In this document: in pieces, positions 1-8,320 of the stretch | Position numbering within the stretch: the stretch's first letter is position 1 | How the letters are laid out: each line of letters starts with the position of its first letter | DNA from: Micromonospora qiuiae | Lineage (GTDB): Bacteria > Actinomycetota > Actinomycetes > Mycobacteriales > Micromonosporaceae | Length of the DNA stretch: 64,000 bases | Assembly: GCF_016863555.1 (NCBI RefSeq) | Contig: NZ_BOPC01000048.1 | Coordinates: forward strand, 1 to 64,000 | Direction: 5' to 3' | Notes under the pieces: generated by a model | What the model was told of the DNA's origin: nothing | Databases searched by the model: none | The model's input: only the letters and a program-made list of their open reading frames with translations | Translations under genes and position numbers: made by a program

Positions 1-20
1 AACCGCCACCCTTGAAGAGT

Positions 21-60
21 GACGTCGCCCCGGGTGACGAAGGGCACCCGGGGCGACGTC
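21..60. terminator. Strong hairpin after the unknown protein gene
   Basis: A perfect 16-bp inverted repeat (arms 21-36 and 45-60) encloses an 8-base loop. It lies 22 bases past the stop codon of the minus-strand gene at 83-1285. It has no long U tract, which is usual for actinomycete terminators. It may act in both directions, so it could also serve a gene to the left of the window. Confidence 0.7.
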
Positions 61-82
61 TGCTACCGGACTGAACCAACCG

Positions 83-1285
83 TCACGCGCTGACGTAGGC
101 CTCGGAGCCCACGAGTGCGTCGGCCAGCTTCATCTGCACGCCGGTCAGGCGCGCCCGGACGTCGCCGCCGGAGGTGCGCAGAGCGGCGTCCGCGTGGTCG
201 GCCGTCAGTACCGTGCCGGTCGGCTCGAGGTCCTTGAGCCGTCCGGCCAGGTGCACCGGAGCCGTCGCGTACAGCGTCGCCGACGGAGTGAGCAGCTCGA
301 AGTGAGCGTCGAAGTGCAGCTCACCCGGGTAGCGCAGGGTGCTCAGGCTGTCCTCCGTACCCTCACCGAGCTGGCCGCCCGAGACGGTGAAGAAGCTGGC
401 CCGCAGCATGACCTTGCCACCCAGAGCCGGGCTGTTGCCCACCAGCGCCACCCGCGCAAGCTGGGCCAACACGCCGGAACCCTGGTCGTGCTTCTCCGGG
501 CCGAAGAGGAGGATCTCGGTGCCGGCGGCCAAGGGGTAGTCGCCAGCGAGTTCGATCTCCTCGGTACGGCCGTTGACCTCGACCTTGATCTTCGCCTCGG
601 TCGACGCCTGAATGATGATCGACGGGTCGACCAGCATCGAGACGCACGGGCCGATGCTCGACGCGAAGAAGGCGCTCGGCGTGTCGCCGACGGCCTCGTT
701 CTCGTCGTTCGACGGGTACCACGCGGCCGGCAGGTTGGTGCCCCCGACCACGTTGTGCGCCAGCATGACCTCGCCCTGGTCACCGTAGGGGCGACCGAGG
801 AGCCCCGTTGTGAGCGGGGTCTTGTACGGCGGCACGCCGTCAACGATCCCCTTGACGTCGATGACGCCCCGGTGGACCAGCCGCATGGTGCTGGTCTCCA
901 GGATGCCGAACCGACGGATGTGGAACTCCGCGGGGAAGTTCTTGCCGGGCACGATCTGCTTGATGTGACCGGTGTTCGGCAGGTAGGGGTTCGACAGGAT
1001 CTGGATCCGGTCGTTGAGCGTGTAGCTGAACCCCTTGATGCCGACCTCGGGGGCGCTGATGAGCTCCAGGTTGAAGCTCGCCTTGCCGTCCTCGTCGACG
1101 GTGTGCTTGAACCCCTGCATCGGCCACTTGTTCATCTGCACGAAACCCGACATGTTGATCGTCTCTCGGCGACCACCGTAGTAGTCGTCGCCGAAGACGA
1201 CCGTCGCCGCCGCCAGGATGTGCGGCCGCAGCGGCTTCGGCTCGATGTTGAGTGACTCGTAGGTCTCTCTCGCCGTGTCAGTCAC
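83..1285 (-). CDS. Conserved protein of unknown function (400 aa)
   Basis: I do not recognise the function. The GTG start at 1285 is chosen because a GGGAGG ribosome site lies about 8 bases upstream; an ATG further out at 1354 has no such site. The protein has no signal peptide, membrane segment or known catalytic motif. Its sequence alternates short hydrophobic and polar stretches rich in Gly, Val and Thr, which suggests a mostly beta fold. It is monocistronic: it has its own sigma-70-like promoter upstream (1361-1389) and a strong hairpin after the stop. Its promoter region carries the RCTT-N9-ATAGY element shared with many cluster operons, which argues that it belongs to the enediyne regulon. 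Confidence 0.8.
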   Translation of the reverse strand: MTDTARETYESLNIEPKPLRPHILAAATVVFGDDYYGGRRETINMSGFVQMNKWPMQGFKHTVDEDGKASFNLELISAPEVGIKGFSYTLNDRIQILSNPYLPNTGHIKQIVPGKNFPAEFHIRRFGILETSTMRLVHRGVIDVKGIVDGVPPYKTPLTTGLLGRPYGDQGEVMLAHNVVGGTNLPAAWYPSNDENEAVGDTPSAFFASSIGPCVSMLVDPSIIIQASTEAKIKVEVNGRTEEIELAGDYPLAAGTEILLFGPEKHDQGSGVLAQLARVALVGNSPALGGKVMLRASFFTVSGGQLGEGTEDSLSTLRYPGELHFDAHFELLTPSATLYATAPVHLAGRLKDLEPTGTVLTADHADAALRTSGGDVRARLTGVQMKLADALVGSEAYVSA

Positions 1286-1360
1286 GGCTCCACCTCCCTG
1301 TATGCCCCGGATGCGGTGACGCCTCTGTGACGCCTCTCGACCGGAGGACCACAACTCGGG

Positions 1361-1389
1361 ACGCTATCGATTTTTAAAGTGCTCGTCAA
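1361..1389 (-). promoter_or_regulatory. Sigma-70-like promoter with shared RCTT-N9-ATAGY element
   Basis: On the minus strand TTGACG (1389-1384) is separated by 17 bases from TAGCGT (1366-1361), a good match to an HrdB-type promoter. The 18-base element ACTTTAAAAATCGATAGC (1380-1363) fills the spacer and overlaps the -10 box. The GTG start of the downstream gene is about 77 bases away. The rest of 1286-1533 holds no gene. Confidence 0.6.
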
Positions 1390-1533
1390 TCGGCCTCGAT
1401 TGATCATTAGCGAAATAATGTCCCAATTCACGTATGGTTGAAGCCAAAGTACGAGGTAGGGCTGAGACTGTTCCACACACCAGTCCAGCGGAGTGCTATC
1501 GGTTTCTCTACCGCGAAGCTCGACCGGCGACCG

Positions 1534-2913
1534 TCAGACCGCACCCGTCGTGGCGGTCAGCGGAAAGTCCGGCACCCGCAGCATCGGCATGGCCACGTGC
1601 GCCACCGCGTCGCCCCAGTCCCGCGCCCGGGTCGGCACGGTGCGCCCAACCTCCGTGGCCCGCCTGACCATCGCCAGCGGGCTGTCGTTGAAGCGGAAGT
1701 TGTGCACCGCACCGACGACCTCGCCGTCCTCGACCAGGTAGACACCGTCCCGGGTCACCCCGGTCAGGGCCATCGTCGCCAGGTCCACTTCCCGGATGTA
1801 CCACAGGCTGGTCAGCAGCAGGCCACGGCGGGTGCGGGCAATCAGGTCCGCCTCGGCACCGCCGCCCGGCGGCCCTTCGAGGATCAAATTCTCCACCAGC
1901 GGGGTCAGCGGCATGCCCAGTTCCTCGGCGCTGTGCCGGGTGTGCACCAGCGAGCGCAACCGCCCCTGCTCCCACCAGCGGGTCGGGCCCAGCGGCAGGC
2001 CGTTGTCGAAGACCGACCGGGCACCGCTCGACGCCGCCGCCACCAGGAAAGGCGCACAACGCAACCCCTCGGCCCGCGGATCGCTGCGGAGGGTCAACGG
2101 AACCCCGGCGATCGTCTCCCCGATCCGGGTACGGCCGCCGGCACGGCTGTAGGCCGTCCGGCCCTGCGCCGCCGCCCCGGCACCCGCCGTGGTGTACGCG
2201 TAGTTCATCAGATCGGCGACCGCGCTCGGCGGCACGAGGCACTCGTACCGGCCGGGTGGCAGGTCGACCCGCCGCCGCTCCCAACGCAGTCGCCGGTCGA
2301 GATCGTCCTGAAGCCCGGCCACCGACACGTCAGTGAAGTCGTCGGTGACGGCGCTGGTCCACACCGGAGCACCGCGCCCGTCACGCGCGGTGAACTCCAG
2401 GTGCCCGGCGGATCCGTCATGCCGCAGCCGGGCACCGGTGGAGGTCCCGAGAAACGTCGTCCGGGCCCGGTGTTCGGCGTACCCGTGCAGCACCTGGCCG
2501 TGGCGATCGGCCCGCGCGAACCCGGTCGAGAGCTGCTCGACCAGGCCGGCGAGCACGCCCGACGCGAGCGGCCGGACCGGGTCGTCCCAGTGCGGCGACG
2601 CCGCACCCGGCTCCGGCAATGGCCGGGCGTCCGGTGCCGGCGGTGCCTGCCGGGCCACGGCCTCCGCGCCATCCACCGCGTCGACGATCTCGGCCCGACC
2701 CACCCGGCCGGACACCGACACCGCGCCCACCCGGCCGCCGACGACCGACACCACCGACACCCGATACTCGTCCGCGTCGCCGGCCGCCACCAGCGCGCTG
2801 TCGGCCCACCGCAGGTAACGGTCGACGCCGGACTCCACGATCACCACGGTGGCGTCGCCCCGAGCGGCGGCGAGGGCCATCTCGATGGTCTCCTGCGGCC
2901 CCGGCGTGCTCAT
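1534..2913 (-). CDS. TldE/PmbA-like protein (459 aa)
   Basis: This is the C-terminal-region-type member of the TldD/PmbA family. TldD and TldE form a heterodimeric metalloprotease that cleaves unfolded or modified peptides, for example the microcin B17 leader. As in true TldE proteins it lacks the HExxxH zinc motif and ends with the family's hydrophobic C-terminal segment. The ATG at 2913 overlaps the TldD-like stop by 4 bases (ATGA), so the two are translationally coupled. It is the last gene of a five-gene operon containing a methyltransferase, an HDxFGH protein and a cysteine desulfurase. No RiPP precursor gene is visible nearby, so the substrate is unknown. Confidence 0.8.
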   Translation of the reverse strand: MSTPGPQETIEMALAAARGDATVVIVESGVDRYLRWADSALVAAGDADEYRVSVVSVVGGRVGAVSVSGRVGRAEIVDAVDGAEAVARQAPPAPDARPLPEPGAASPHWDDPVRPLASGVLAGLVEQLSTGFARADRHGQVLHGYAEHRARTTFLGTSTGARLRHDGSAGHLEFTARDGRGAPVWTSAVTDDFTDVSVAGLQDDLDRRLRWERRRVDLPPGRYECLVPPSAVADLMNYAYTTAGAGAAAQGRTAYSRAGGRTRIGETIAGVPLTLRSDPRAEGLRCAPFLVAAASSGARSVFDNGLPLGPTRWWEQGRLRSLVHTRHSAEELGMPLTPLVENLILEGPPGGGAEADLIARTRRGLLLTSLWYIREVDLATMALTGVTRDGVYLVEDGEVVGAVHNFRFNDSPLAMVRRATEVGRTVPTRARDWGDAVAHVAMPMLRVPDFPLTATTGAV

Positions 2914-4424
2914 CCCGTCGCCCCCGTCCGCGTGTCCATCACGGGCACCGCCCGGAACAGCGCCGACGGGCAGCCGTGCCCCGCCGCGGCGATCTGGAGC
3001 GGCTGGGCCTTGCCGCACTGGCCGGCACCGGACATCAGCCAGGTCTGCGGACCACCGACCACCTCCAGCGATCGCCAGAAGTCGAGCGTCGTGCCCGTGT
3101 ACGCGACGTCGCGTACCTGGCCGACCAGCCGCCCGTTGCGGATCCGGTGAAATCGCTGGGCGGTGAACTGGAAATTCACCCGGGCCATGTCGATGGAGAA
3201 GCTGTTGTCACCGACGACGTAGAGGCCGTCGCGGACCCGACCGATCAGCTCGTCGGTGTCCGGGCCGTCGGGTGCCGGGCACAGCGAGACGTTCGGCATC
3301 CGGGGCACTGGCAGGTGCCGGTAGGACTCCGCGTACGCGCAGCCGGTCGAGCGGTCCAGTCCGGCGGCACCCGCGGTCTGCCGATCGTGCTGCACCCCCA
3401 CCAGCAGGCCCTCGGTGACCAGCGGCCAGGAGCCGGCGGCCACCCCGTCGTCGTCGTAGCCGACGGTCGCCAGCGCGTGCGGGGTTGTCCGGTCGGCCAC
3501 CACCGTCATCTGCGGTGAGCCGTAGCGCAGGACACCGACGTCCTGTTGCCGGACGAAGGAGCTGCCCGCGAAGGCCGCCTCCCGACCGCGCATCCGATCC
3601 AGTTCGGTGGCGTGGCCGACCGTTTCGTGGATCGTCAGCCACAGGTTGGTCGGGTCGATCACCAGGTCGTACCGTCCCGGCTCGAGCCTCGGGGCGGCGG
3701 CCTTCTCGTCCAGCAGGTCGGGCATCCGGGCCAGTTCGCCGGCCCAGTCCCAGCCGGTGCCGGTCAGGTACTCCCACCCTCGGGCCGCCGGCGGCCCGAG
3801 CGTCCGCATCGCCTCGAACGTCCCGTCGCCGGCGTCGATCCGGAAGCCGAACGCCATCGGGTGCAGCCAGATGCGCCGTTGCCGGATCCGCCGGCCCTCG
3901 CTGTCGTGGTACACCGTCGACTCACGGAAGACCTGCAGGTACGCCTCGGCCAGGTGCGCGCCGCCGTCGCGCAGCAGCCCACACCAACCGGCCAGCAACG
4001 CGGTGCGCTCGGCGGCCGGGACCTCGAACGGATCCACCTCGTACGGCGACTGCCAGTCCACCGGTGCGGGCACCGGTTCGGCAGTGAGACGCACCGGCTC
4101 GCCCCGCAACGGTCGCACCGTACGGGCCAGAGCGCAGGCGCGGGCCGCCAGCGCGTCGACCCCGCCCGGGGACAACTCGACCCCGGCGGCGAAACCCCAG
4201 GTGCCGTCCACCAAAACCCGCACCCCGACACCGGTCTCCACGCTCTCCTGGCTACTCTCCGGACGGCCGTCGCGGACCCGCTCGCGCAACACACGGACCC
4301 GCCGCAGCCGGACGTCGGCGTACGTCGCGCCACCACGGCGAGCCTGCCGCAACGCCGCGTCGGCCAGGTCGTCGACCGGCAGCGTGTCGAATCCCGGCTC
4401 GACGGCCGGGGCCGGAGTGATCAC
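2910..4424 (-). CDS. TldD-like zinc metalloprotease subunit (504 aa)
   Basis: TldD-family catalytic subunit. It carries the zinc motif H-E-T-V-G-H at residues 266-271, and near the C terminus a G-Q-C-G-K segment that matches the cysteine region of TldD. The GTG at 4424 overlaps the stop of the cysteine desulfurase gene by 4 bases, so I prefer it to an ATG at 4457 that would add 11 residues. Its partner TldE-like protein follows with another 4-base overlap. Known roles of the pair are leader-peptide cleavage and processing of modified peptides. Having it encoded with SufS-like and methyltransferase genes in an enediyne cluster is unusual, and its role here is not known to me. Confidence 0.82.
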   Translation of the reverse strand: MITPAPAVEPGFDTLPVDDLADAALRQARRGGATYADVRLRRVRVLRERVRDGRPESSQESVETGVGVRVLVDGTWGFAAGVELSPGGVDALAARACALARTVRPLRGEPVRLTAEPVPAPVDWQSPYEVDPFEVPAAERTALLAGWCGLLRDGGAHLAEAYLQVFRESTVYHDSEGRRIRQRRIWLHPMAFGFRIDAGDGTFEAMRTLGPPAARGWEYLTGTGWDWAGELARMPDLLDEKAAAPRLEPGRYDLVIDPTNLWLTIHETVGHATELDRMRGREAAFAGSSFVRQQDVGVLRYGSPQMTVVADRTTPHALATVGYDDDGVAAGSWPLVTEGLLVGVQHDRQTAGAAGLDRSTGCAYAESYRHLPVPRMPNVSLCPAPDGPDTDELIGRVRDGLYVVGDNSFSIDMARVNFQFTAQRFHRIRNGRLVGQVRDVAYTGTTLDFWRSLEVVGGPQTWLMSGAGQCGKAQPLQIAAAGHGCPSALFRAVPVMDTRTGATG

Positions 4425-5689
4425 CGGAAGCGGACCCCGGGGTAGTGCGTCGTCCACTCCCCTGCCCGCACGGTGCGCAGCACGGCCACCACCCGGTCGA
4501 TCTCGGCGACGGTGCTGTAGACCGCGAAGGAGATCCGTACGGTTCCGACCAACCCCAGGTCGTCGAGGAAGGTGCTGGCACAGTGCACGCCGGAGCGGAC
4601 GGCGATGCCGTGCCGGTCCAGGTGACCGCCGACATCGTAGGGATGCAGGCCGTCCACGGCGATCGAGACGATGCCGGCCGGATCGGCCGCCGGATCGCCG
4701 ACGACCCGCACCCGTTCGATGTCGCCCAGCGCCTGCACGGCGTACCGGACCAGGTGCGCGTCGTGCGCCCGTACCGCCTCCCGATCGAGGCCCTCCAGCC
4801 AGGTCAACGCCGTGGCCAGCGCCACCGCCGCGGGGATGTCCGGGGTGCCTGCCTCCAGCCGGGCCGGTACCGGCACGTACGACACCGGGGCATCGTGGGA
4901 GACGCCCTTCACCGTCCCGCCACCGACCTGGTACGGCGGCAGGTCAGCGAGCAGGTCGCGACGGCCGTAGAGCACGCCCGAGCCCATCGGGCCGTACACC
5001 TTGTGACCGGAGAAGCAGTAGAAGTCGGCCCCGATCTCCCGTACGTCGACGGGCAGGTGTGGCACCGCCTGCGCGCCGTCGACGACGACCGGCACGCCGC
5101 GCTGGTGCGCGACGCGGACGAGGTCCCGAACCGGGTTGACGGTGCCGAGCACGTTGGAGACGTGGGTGACCGCGACGAGGCGGGTCCGGGGGCTCAGCTC
5201 GGCCGCCAGGGCGTCCGGCTGGACAGGCCGGCCGGCGGCGGTCGGCACCACCCGCAGGGTGGCGCCCTGCCGCTCGCACAACCGCCGCCAGGGCAGCAGG
5301 TTCGAGTTGTGTTCCATGCCGCTGACCACGATGTCGTCTCCTGGGCCGACGATCCGCGCGGCGAAGGTCTCGGCGAGCAGGTTCGTCGCGTCCGTGGTGC
5401 CCCGGGTGAAGACGATCTCCTCGTCATGGGCGGCGTTGAGGACGCGGCGCACGGTCGCCCGCGCCTGCTCGTACCGGTCGGTGGCCCGGCGGCTCAACTC
5501 GTAGAAGCCCCGGCCGATGTTGCTGTTGGCGGTGACGTACTGGTCGACCAGCGAGTCGAGCACACATCGGGGCTTCTGTGTGGTGGCCGCGTTGTCCAGG
5601 TATGCCAGCTGCGGGCGATGTTCGGCGTGGTCGAGGAACGGGAACTCGTCCCGCACCGATTCCAGGGGATGGGCAGCCGTGTCGGTCAT
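4421..5689 (-). CDS. SufS-like cysteine desulfurase (422 aa)
   Basis: Class V PLP enzyme of the SufS/CsdA type, which moves the sulfur of cysteine to an acceptor as persulfide. Visible marks are the PLP lysine K230 in S-G-H-K, the cofactor aspartate in V-V-D-G-A-Q (about 204), the M-E-H-N-S-N segment near 125 and the persulfide cysteine C370 in S-G-V-H-C-A-S. Length is normal for the family. ATG at 5689 overlaps the upstream stop by 4 bases. No SufBCD or IscU gene adjoins it, so it probably supplies sulfur to the specialised pathway (trisulfide or thiosugar) rather than to Fe-S assembly. That role is inferred. Confidence 0.85.
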   Translation of the reverse strand: MTDTAAHPLESVRDEFPFLDHAEHRPQLAYLDNAATTQKPRCVLDSLVDQYVTANSNIGRGFYELSRRATDRYEQARATVRRVLNAAHDEEIVFTRGTTDATNLLAETFAARIVGPGDDIVVSGMEHNSNLLPWRRLCERQGATLRVVPTAAGRPVQPDALAAELSPRTRLVAVTHVSNVLGTVNPVRDLVRVAHQRGVPVVVDGAQAVPHLPVDVREIGADFYCFSGHKVYGPMGSGVLYGRRDLLADLPPYQVGGGTVKGVSHDAPVSYVPVPARLEAGTPDIPAAVALATALTWLEGLDREAVRAHDAHLVRYAVQALGDIERVRVVGDPAADPAGIVSIAVDGLHPYDVGGHLDRHGIAVRSGVHCASTFLDDLGLVGTVRISFAVYSTVAEIDRVVAVLRTVRAGEWTTHYPGVRFR

Positions 5690-6504
5690 CCTGACTCCTC
5701 CGTGAAGCTCGCGATGAAGCGGTCGAGGAAACCCGGTGGGCAGGGGAACAGCTTCTGCTCCGGGTAGGGCCGCTCCGTCGGCGGAATCCAGCCGGGAGCG
5801 CCGCGGCGGGGCCACCGCCCGGTCCGGTCCGCCAGGTGCGGCCCGTGGAAGAACCAGCAGATCTGGCTGACCTGCTCGGTGAAGACGACCGGGTGCACCA
5901 GTGGCGAGTACATCGCCAGGTGGCCGTAGGCGGCCCGGAACTCCCCTGCCACCCCCATCGTCGCGCCGTGCAGGACGTGCCCGAACACATCGTGCACGAC
6001 CCGGAAGATGTCGTTGTGCAGCAGCTCGACACCGTCGACGGTGACGCCCGACGGCGCACAGAGCGGATGGTCCGGTGCCGGCCCGTGGGGACCGTGTCCG
6101 TCGCTGGTGAGATAGACGTACAGCACGCCCGTGCGGTCCACGGAGTCGATCAGTTCGGCCGCGCCGCGGTACGGCTGCCCCGGCCCCTGCCACGGCACGA
6201 CCCGCAGCCCGGCCGGTTCGAGCAGCGCGAAGTGGCGCTGGGTCTCCTCGGTGAAGCGGGTGTACCGGGCGACGAGGTCGGCGTCGAGGGCGCGCCGAGG
6301 TGCGCGGTCGAAGTGCCGGGCCACCTCGCGGCAAAACTCCGGATCGACACGGACCCGGGTGCGGGACAGCCGGGACAAATCCCGGTGGGGGAGTTCGTCC
6401 CGTGCGGCGGCGGCGTCCACGTACGCCTGGGCGACTTTCAGCAGGCGGTCGTGCCGCGCCGACGGTCGGACCCGATCGGACGGGCTCTCGGCTCTGGTCG
6501 TCAT
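5686..6504 (-). CDS. HDxFGH protein resembling aromatic amino acid hydroxylases (272 aa)
   Basis: The segment V-V-H-D-V-F-G-H at residues 169-176, followed by a glutamate at 210 in F-T-E-Q-V and aromatic residues, resembles the iron-binding His-His-Glu triad of pterin-dependent phenylalanine hydroxylases (H-D-L-F-G-H then Y-W-Y-T-V-E-F). The rest shows little similarity that I can see. It may be a divergent non-heme iron oxygenase. The ATG at 6504 overlaps the upstream methyltransferase stop by 4 bases, and its own stop overlaps the SufS-like start. No signal peptide or membrane segment is seen. Substrate unknown; assignment to the hydroxylase fold is tentative. Confidence 0.5.
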   Translation of the reverse strand: MTTRAESPSDRVRPSARHDRLLKVAQAYVDAAAARDELPHRDLSRLSRTRVRVDPEFCREVARHFDRAPRRALDADLVARYTRFTEETQRHFALLEPAGLRVVPWQGPGQPYRGAAELIDSVDRTGVLYVYLTSDGHGPHGPAPDHPLCAPSGVTVDGVELLHNDIFRVVHDVFGHVLHGATMGVAGEFRAAYGHLAMYSPLVHPVVFTEQVSQICWFFHGPHLADRTGRWPRRGAPGWIPPTERPYPEQKLFPCPPGFLDRFIASFTEESG

Positions 6505-7391
6505 CCAGTCCTCCCCGGCGTCGCCCCGTCGGGTGCGCCGCGCGCCCGCAGGCACAGCGCCGAACCGGGCAGGCACACGATGCCCTCGCCGTCGGCGTAC
6601 CCGGCTGCGGCCTCGGCCAGTCGGTTCCACCCGGCGCGTTCGCCGTCACCGCCGAGGTGCTGCCGCACCGCACGCAGCAGCCCGGGCGGTGTCACGTCCC
6701 GGGCGTACTGGAGGTACTCGTCGACCGAGGCGAACCGCATCGAGACCGGCACGGACTCGATGGTGATCTCGACGAATCCGGCGGCCGCCAGTTCCTCGCG
6801 GGTACGCGTGGCGTCGCACATGCTGAAGGGACCGGGTCGCTGCGGTGGCGGGCCGGGCAGTTCGGCACCGAGAGCGCGGAAGGCCAGCGCGGTCATCGGA
6901 TTGGCCGCCGGGGTGTCCCAGACCGCCGCGGCCAGCACGCCGCCGGGGGCCAGCAGGCGGCACAGGTCGGACAACATGCGGTGCCGATCGACGGCGAACA
7001 TCAGGCCCCAGCGGCTGAGCACCGCGTCCATCGAGTGCGGTGGCAGGTCCAGTGACTCCACGTCGGACTCGACGAAGTCGATCGGATGGTCGAGACCTGC
7101 GGCGGCCATCCGGGCGCGGCGTACCATCTCCGGGGCGAGGTCGATGCCGAGGACCCGGCCGGTCGTGGCGACCAGGCGTCCGGCGCTGATCGCCGGCTCG
7201 CCCGTGCCGCAGCCGACGTCGAGCACCCGGTGGCCGGGGCGTAGTCCGGCCGCGCGCAGCAGCCAGGCGGTCACCGGCGCGGCGGCCCGTTCGTACCGGT
7301 CCCGCCAGAACTCCCACCCGCCGCTGACCGCGTTCCAGGTGTCGCGTTGCTCGGCCTTGAAACCTGCCGGGTCGAACTGCACGACAGTCAT
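6501..7391 (-). CDS. SAM-dependent methyltransferase (296 aa)
   Basis: Class I methyltransferase of the UbiE/Methyltransf_11 kind. The glycine motif V-L-D-V-G-C-G-T-G-E is near residues 56-65, and later motifs (G-I-D-L-A-P-E-M, L-A-P-G-G-V-L) follow in order. It is first in the five-gene minus-strand operon and is translated from the ATG at 7391, 35 bases downstream of a good promoter. Calicheamicin carries an S-methyl trisulfide and several O-methyl groups. A methyltransferase encoded with a cysteine desulfurase could act on sulfur, but nothing in the sequence fixes the substrate. Confidence 0.85.
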   Translation of the reverse strand: MTVVQFDPAGFKAEQRDTWNAVSGGWEFWRDRYERAAAPVTAWLLRAAGLRPGHRVLDVGCGTGEPAISAGRLVATTGRVLGIDLAPEMVRRARMAAAGLDHPIDFVESDVESLDLPPHSMDAVLSRWGLMFAVDRHRMLSDLCRLLAPGGVLAAAVWDTPAANPMTALAFRALGAELPGPPPQRPGPFSMCDATRTREELAAAGFVEITIESVPVSMRFASVDEYLQYARDVTPPGLLRAVRQHLGGDGERAGWNRLAEAAAGYADGEGIVCLPGSALCLRARGAPDGATPGRTG

Positions 7392-7425
7392 GCTGTCTCC
7401 TCGCCCGCGAAAATCGACTCCGCCA

Positions 7426-7454
7426 ACTATATGATTAGTAAGTATCTTGGGCAA
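7426..7454 (-). promoter_or_regulatory. Promoter of the methyltransferase-SufS-TldDE operon with shared element
   Basis: On the minus strand TTGCCC (7454-7449) is 17 bases from TATAGT (7431-7426). The RCTT-N9-ATAGY element ACTTACTAATCATATAGT covers 7443-7426 and includes the -10 box. The site lies between divergent genes starting at 7391 (minus) and 7592 (plus). Confidence 0.6.
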
Positions 7455-7591
7455 CGTCGGCTGCTGCGGCCTGAAGACGCACCAACGACAACTTCTTCTT
7501 CAAGCGTCATGCCCTCGGCGCGGCGCCCCAGCCCCGCTCTCCCACCGGTAGCCTTCGCCCGAAGCACCGGATCGTCCGAAGGGGAGCCGAC

Positions 7592-8320
7592 ATGAGCCAG
7601 GCCGACCCAGCCACCCCACCACCGAGCTGGCCGGTGGGTGCCGACGAGGCGTACGCGGCGGCGCGGCGCGGACTCGCCGATGCCGAGCAGGAGCTGCGCG
7701 ACCAGGTCGAACGGGTGGCCGCCGCCCGCCGTGCTCTGCCACCCGGCCCGCTGCTGGCCGACTATCGGTTCACCGAGGGCCCCGTCGACCTGGACCGGGC
7801 CGAGCCGAGCCGCGACGTGCGGCTGCGTGAGCTGCTCGACGGACACCCGACGCTCTTCCTCTACCACCTGATGTTCGCCCCGGACGCCACCGAGGCCTGC
7901 CCGATGTGCTCGATGTGGGTCGACGGCTTCCACGGCGTCCTGCCGCATCTGCTGCGGCACACCGCTGTCGCGGTGGTGGCGAAGGCACCGCTGCCCAAGC
8001 TGCGGGCGTGGGCGCGCGATCGTGGCTGGGCCGGCCTGCGGATCGTCTCCAGCCACGGCACCTCGTTCAACGCCGACATCCGGGCCGAGTACCCGGACGG
8101 CACACAACGCCCGATGGTCAGTGTGCTGCGGGCCGAGGGCGAGCGGGTACGCCATCTCTACTCCGCCCCGGCGAGCTTCCCGGACGGCGGCGAGCGCGGT
8201 ATCGACCTGCTCAGCCCGGTCTGGAACGTGCTGGACCTGCTGCCCACCGGACGCGGCGACTGGTACGCCTCCAACGACTACACCGCCGAGCCCGGCGCCG
8301 GCCGATCCGCTCCACGCTGA
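7592..8320 (+). CDS. DUF899 thioredoxin-fold protein (242 aa)
   Basis: DUF899 family, related to thioredoxin/AhpC folds. It has the family layout: an N-terminal coiled-coil-like stretch (about 30-50), the L-F-L-Y-H-L-M-F-A-P segment near 90, and a redox-like C-P-M-C at about 105-108. ATG at 7592 follows AAGGGGAG. The last 43 bases overlap the convergent gene at 8278-8997. It is transcribed divergently from the SufS-containing operon. A CxxC thioredoxin-like protein beside sulfur genes might handle thiol or trisulfide redox chemistry, but that is inference. DUF899 proteins are also common outside such clusters. Confidence 0.8.
   Translation: MSQADPATPPPSWPVGADEAYAAARRGLADAEQELRDQVERVAAARRALPPGPLLADYRFTEGPVDLDRAEPSRDVRLRELLDGHPTLFLYHLMFAPDATEACPMCSMWVDGFHGVLPHLLRHTAVAVVAKAPLPKLRAWARDRGWAGLRIVSSHGTSFNADIRAEYPDGTQRPMVSVLRAEGERVRHLYSAPASFPDGGERGIDLLSPVWNVLDLLPTGRGDWYASNDYTAEPGAGRSAPR

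Noticed and set aside
4421..6673. One long minus-strand frame running through the SufS-like gene and the HDxFGH gene
   Set aside because: The upstream part is out of frame with the HDxFGH protein; the ATGA overlap at 5689 and normal SufS length favour two separate genes.
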